Assembly: GCF_020283565.1 (NCBI RefSeq)
Contig: NC_060060.1
Coordinates: 9,362,001 to 9,426,000, forward strand
Direction of reading: 5' to 3'
Length of the DNA stretch: 64,000 bases
Source: Trifolium pratense
Taxonomy: Eukaryota > Streptophyta > Magnoliopsida > Fabales > Fabaceae
The stretch's first letter is position 1, and every line of letters begins with the position of its first letter. The position numbers were made by a program, and so were the translations under genes. Shown in pieces: positions 59,112-64,000 of this stretch. The notes under the pieces were generated by a model. It was not told the origin of the DNA, searched no databases, and saw only the letters and a list, made by a program, of their open reading frames with translations.

Positions 59112-60488
59112 GTATGTTATGCACTTATATATGACAAACCAGAAAGAATGAAATAGAGAAACAAAATCAAAATTATCTTATTCAAACTTATTGTATGTAC
59201 TTGTGTTCTTTTTAATGTGCGACATGCTCGTAATGATTTGTACGGCTTACTTCTTTTTCTCTCCATTGAATTGAGTCATTGATTGAGAGTAAGAGTAGAG
59301 TAGTATGCAATATTGCATACTATCCCTTCTGAGATATTTTTCAATATCATGAGAGAAATAATTTTAGTTTTGATTGTATTATTCATTTATTCTTTACAAA
59401 TGAATGTTTAAAACTATATATTCAGGGGATATATAATTGAAATCCCTCAAAATTAGTAACAAAATCAATAACAACACTTCTCCTTTTAACGATTTATTGA
59501 AGATATCAAACAACTGATCCTTTGAGCTCACAAAAGAAGTCTTGATGATGTCTGAGAGGATCTTTTTCTCTAATGAAATGACAGTCAACTTCTATGCATT
59601 TAGTCCTTATTTTGAAAGAAGATACAACACTAAATGTTTATTACACACAAGCTCTAAGAGTGAGAGAACCAATTCTGTCAACTAGGCTCATAAGTCTCAT
59701 TTTAAAAATGACAATGTTTTATGCTATCATATAAGTATATGGATAATTAGTTGCCTCGGAATAGTATGATAATACTACCTAAAAATACACCAAGAGCTAT
59801 TGAATATCAAACTCAAATCTGATTGAGATTAAGTTAGTTTGTAGTTATAACATCTTTAAATACTGACCAATAGTTGTATAGAAATCATATGGTCAAATGG
59901 CAAGTATAGTTAATTTTCCCTTTGATTATTATTCCCTATTCTTCTAAGTACAAATTTTTCTGCAAAAAGATATCCTATATTGCTTGATTCTCTAATAAGC
60001 TAAATGGTAGTATAATCTCACCTCAACAATTATAAAACCGAGTCTCGGTGTACAATGTGAAAGCTACTGCAGTTATTGGTTGAAAATAATATTGCTGTTT
60101 TGAGCCTAATGGTCACACTATATACTTAATAATTAGTGACTATGCTATCAAAGTAGTTGATGGAGTTCTTCAAAAGAAGAAGCGATAATAGGCAAAACGC
60201 CATATAGTTATAAGCTCCAACAATTTAAAATTCTTGTAGTTTGGATTTTGGAGGTATTTTCATTATTTATGTTTTCTAATTTGGTTTATGTGTTTAAGCA
60301 AATTGAAGTTGATTAATTTGGCAACCTTTTAGATTCATTATGAGAGACTTGACTAGTATATTGATGCTTTGGTTGTAGGATATGAATTCAAATAATGTGT
60401 GTTCTAGAGTGGACTGTTGGGCTAGCCCAAGCCCAATACCACCTCCTCGACTGTATAAGCCTCAGATCATCACCTATGAAGGTATGTC
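59112..60488. other. unassigned, includes copia fragment 59478-59690
   Basis: 59478-59690 repeats 51655-51865 with few changes (minus-strand EKKILSDIIKTSFVSSKDQL). The rest is AT-rich with no gene seen. Confidence 0.6.
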
Positions 60489-61909
60489 TCATTCTAAGCC
60501 TCGGATCCTCGACTTGCTAGCAATGTTGTGCTCAATATTAACAGTGCTAGAAACATCATAAACAGGAATTCCATCATAACTATCCACATCATATTCATTT
60601 GCATTTTCATTAGTCCCCGGATAACTTACTTGCTCTAAAATCAGTTCACAACGCTGCACTGGCACCTCGATTGACGTTTCTTGCACAACCATATATGATC
60701 CTTCTGCGCAGCAGTTTGCTGGTCTTGCACAGAAACAATATCCCTGCACGGGAACAGTTTGTGCTTCCGTCACCGAAGAGTATGTTCCGTCACAGAAACA
60801 GTAGCTACTGCTGGTTGTGTATGTTGCGGCTTGTTAGATAGCGCTGCAGAATTATTATTATTATTAGCCAGCTGTAGCTACAAAATTGTTGTGTTGCGCT
60901 GCAGAACTATTACTAGCAACTGTCGCAGCAGAGTTGTTGTTATTAACCGTAATGATTGCATCGTCCGCTGTCATCGCTGGACAGGCATTTTTATTATTAT
61001 TCATATCTGAATTGTTAGCACCCGGATCTTGTCGTTTCAGTGGCTGTTCAGTAGTATAAGCTCTGGCATTATTTTCTTTCGCGACGTACTGTTTTTTGGC
61101 ATGGGTCGACTGAGCCTTCTGTAGTATATCATTGTTTTTCTGTACCTGAGGGTGTAATTTGTTGCAGTTGTGAATGGCATGACCAATAGTCTGACAGTGC
61201 GTACAAAACTCTGGTAGTTTTTCATACTTAATAATATCCACGTAGAACGAGTGTCCGTCCCTTTCCACCATTAAATACACGCTGTGATAAATCAACATCA
61301 ACCAAAATTCGTGCAAAGTACCCGAAGGTTCTGTTTTTCGTGTTCTCATCAAGCACGAGGGGTGTACATGTACCCACTCCACTTGCTATTTCAAATAAAG
61401 TACACGGTCGCCAATATTCCTGAGGGAGATCATAAAAACATTCCCATGTTTGCACATGTGATTGCTTAGTAGATAACAAAGTCACGCTCCCATTTCGATA
61501 GATGTAACAAACCTGGCTTGAGATTATAAGTACCAATGGACTATGCCCTTCGTTTGTCATAAGCAGAGAACGTAAAATCAAAGAAGCCTCCCCCCAAGGG
61601 AACAAGTTTCCAAGGGCCAATTTGCTGCCAAATTGATTTCAATTTTAACGTTAAATCACATGTTGTCAAAGGTTGATTTCCTTTATTCATTACCAATCTA
61701 CCAATAAGATGATTCTTGCATTAGTCGACCCCTTTTTGATACTGTTCTTGTGTGATTTTAATGCATATAGACTCCCCCCTAAAATTTGGTTTCGGGAGAG
61801 GAGAGAACAGGCTTGCTTCCTCTTGATTGCTTAACGCCTGCGCAAAGGTCTTCGGCTTTGGTGGTATGGCTGGTGTGAGGGTTGCCATGCAAGGCCAATC
61901 ACAAATCAT
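60489..61909 (-). pseudogene. LINE ORF1 (DUF4283/zinc-knuckle) pseudogene
   Basis: Minus-strand remnant: PPKPKTFAQALS near 61880-61845, YWRPCTLFEIASG near 61410, ARILVDVDLSQ near 61310, zinc knuckle FCTHCQTIGHAIHNCNKLHP near 61205-61150 (CX2CX4HX4C), then a low-complexity Asn/Thr/Ala-rich tail. It has at least two frameshifts and no endonuclease or RT follows. A different subfamily from the plus-strand fragments. Confidence 0.75.
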
Positions 61910-62229
61910 TAAAATTCCAAAAGTTATATGTCTTCCCTTCCCCCCACCTCATTTCTCACAACCCCATGAATTCCAAAAACGCCCCTAATAGTACTTATTG
62001 GAAGATATCTTCCATTCGCTACTTACCGGTAGATATCAAAATATAAGACTAGGTTTGCCTACAAATCGATACCTGGCCAAAAGACATGTCTTTTGACTGT
62101 ATTAAGAGCTTAGATATTTCTAACAAATACTAACATGTTACATATATCATATATGACTCAAACTCAAAAATAATTACTTCATTGGTTCATTTTAAGTATC
62201 ATTTGAGTTTGCTTACACATATCAAAAAA

Positions 62230-62880
62230 GTTAATAAATTTTGCTGGTAAATTCTTTGGTATCAAATTTTTCTATGGGGTACCGTTACCAATAATATAAG
62301 TTGGGGAATGAAGTTTGGTCTACGGGAGCGGTTAACTTGAAGTCTGGCGTTTTGTGTTTATCAAACTCATGCTCAGATTTGGATTTGGATTCGACTTATG
62401 GAGTTACCGCAAGAGTATTGACAACAAGTGCTTTGTTTGAAATTGCGCGTGCAATTGGTACCCCCCCCCCCCCCTTCTCTCGCCTTAGATGATGCGACAT
62501 TGAGTTGGAATTTTGGTCATTATGCATTTTGGTTGATATGGACCTGTCGAAACAACTGTTTGATGAGATATTGGTTGAACGCGATGGTTATGCGGTCAAG
62601 CTTGCAGTTGTTTATGAACGTTTACCGGATTTTTGCCATCATTGCCATGTTATTGGTCATCACATCGCGACTTGCAAATGGTTACATTCGCCGCGAATTG
62701 ATAACAAGGAAGCAAATGAAAAGAAGCTGCAACCAGAGATAGTTCATAAAATTATTAAAAACGTGTACGTCGCCAAAGTAGCTCAGAATTCTCAACAACA
62801 GGTACCAATATCCGCACCAGAAGGGGATAAAAAACCTCATGCTGAGATCGCTCATGATAATGCACAACAAGTTCATTAGT
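62230..62880 (+). pseudogene. LINE ORF1 fragment, copy 2
   Basis: Same remnant as 48200-48900 (DLSKQLFDEIL, FCHHCHVIGHHIATCKW), with a C14 run at 62461-62474. Continues with different sequence after about 62840. Confidence 0.75.
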
Positions 62881-63140
62881 TAGATAAGCTTAGAGATGAT
62901 ATTATTGAGTTGAAGCTAAAACCGGTGCCTGCCAAAGAGGAGGCCCATGAATTGATACAATTACATGATGAGGTACCTAAAGGTTGTGCATCGAGCGCTA
63001 AGCAATAAGCACAATCATCGATTGTGACGGTACCAATAAAGGTAAAATGCATCACTTCTAAGCAACCAACACAATCACCATTTATGACATCACCGATAAC
63101 AATAAGAACTTAAAGTAAGAACCAAAACATGACACTTTTT

Positions 63141-63330
63141 TTTTTCTTCTCTTTTTGGTTAAGTAGTTTAGTGGTTAGAAATTCCACCCGTAAGGTGGAT
63201 AAGTGAGATGATTGAGATTCGAACTCGAACCCGCTGCATACATAATGTAATGTCAATGATTGAGATTCGAACTCCAACACGCTGCATACATAATGTAATG
63301 TCCTGCTAATTGAGCTAAGTTCACGAGACT
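63141..63330 (-). mobile_element. SINE with internal duplication
   Basis: Same insertion as 49351-49489. Flanks ACATGACACTTTTTTT (63127) and ACATGCCACTTTTTTT (63331) differ at one base, a good target duplication. An internal ~50-bp segment containing the B box (GAGTTCGAATC on the minus strand) is present twice. Confidence 0.75.
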
Positions 63331-64000
63331 ACATGCCACTTTTTTTACCGAGACAACAAAAAATAAAATTTGATAATTACAAGGACAAAAATCTATAATA
63401 TATATATATATAATCCTAAGATATAAAAAAAAAAAACAAATACAGTGTAAAAGTTAGTAATTATTAAAAAACAATCAAAATCAAACGGCCCATTAAAGTG
63501 ACGGGTTTAAATATGTGTGTGCTTTTCTTTTCTTTTTTTGGTTACAGTGTGCTTTTCAATTTAACGCTAATTTGTGATTTGTTATGTGAAAAGAAATTTG
63601 TGATGCGAAAAGAAAATAAAAACTCATTCTTGCTTTCTTCTTCAAGAAACGAATGAAACAAAAACGAAAACATTGTCGATCGAATTCGACACATCCATTC
63701 TTTCTTCTTCAAGAATCGAACGAAACAGAAACCTCTGTGCGTGGATGTTCGGTGGTTCGCTTAATCAACTTTATTATTCGCAACATCAACGAACAACATT
63801 CAATTTCCTGCTTGAAAAAAGGTACAAACTTTACCCATTTTTTCTCATTCTTGATCATTCAAGAAAATTCAATCTTCTGCTTTAGAAAAACAAAAGAACC
63901 TTAATTGTTCAAAAGGTGTTCTGTTTTGTTCCAAAAGAACCTTAAAAGACAGTTTTTTGTTTTGCCCCAATTGAGACATGTTGGGAACGATGGTGGGTTT

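Larger units (their letters stand above)
62168..64000 (+). repeat. segmental repeat module, copy 2
   Basis: Direct copy of 48111-50760, running off the window end. It lacks the LINE insertion found at 49805-50296 and has its own sequence at about 62880-63100. Confidence 0.85.

Noticed and set aside
49351..63330. tRNA genes suggested by GTTCGAATC-type motifs
   Set aside because: Only A/B-box remnants with A-rich tails and direct flanking repeats; no cloverleaf could be drawn. These are SINEs.

Overview
This is nuclear DNA from a flowering plant, most likely a papilionoid legume of the Medicago/Trifolium/pea group. The evidence is AT-rich intergenic sequence, spliced genes with GT/AG introns, SPPPP-type extensins, and many transposons of plant type (L1-like LINE, Stowaway, Harbinger, hAT and Mutator-type MITEs, tRNA-derived SINEs, an Ogre-like LTR). 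The species call is inference from the style of the sequences. No search was run.

Five intact-looking genes are present. Two secreted extensin-type cell-wall genes lie on the + strand (983-2167 and 15064-15639). On the - strand are an intronless F-box/kelch gene (22664-23791), a nine-exon cytochrome P450 of CYP722A type (34340 down to 29219, 476 aa) and a four-exon VIP1-like group I bZIP gene (43926 down to 36065, 320 aa). I derived the exon structures of the last two by hand from splice sites and reading phase. They are unrelated neighbours, not a pathway.

The rest is largely mobile DNA, and many boundaries can be fixed by target-site duplications (TSDs). 3438-10180 is a complete but dead L1-type LINE with a 17-bp TSD. 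24844-28665 is a 3.8-kb solo LTR with a 5-bp TSD. It holds a Harbinger MITE and a ~437-bp tandem array. 38496-40972 is a very young non-autonomous LTR element (LTRs differ at 1 of 317 bp) with one 576-codon ORF that I cannot assign, sitting sense-oriented in the big intron of the bZIP gene. Five foldback elements with 9-bp TSDs (one imperfect) look Mutator-like. An hAT element has an 8-bp TSD and a Stowaway has a TA TSD.

From about 48 kb to the end there is no intact gene. Two direct copies of a ~2-kb module (about 48111-50760 and 62168-64000) flank a block containing two arrays of a 114-bp repeat, four copies of a ~170-bp dispersed repeat, and broken pieces of at least three host genes: plastid ribosome recycling factor (exons out of order), a DUF819 membrane protein and an unidentified conserved protein. 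Fragments of LINE and copia coding sequence are mixed in. This is the part most likely to hold something undescribed.
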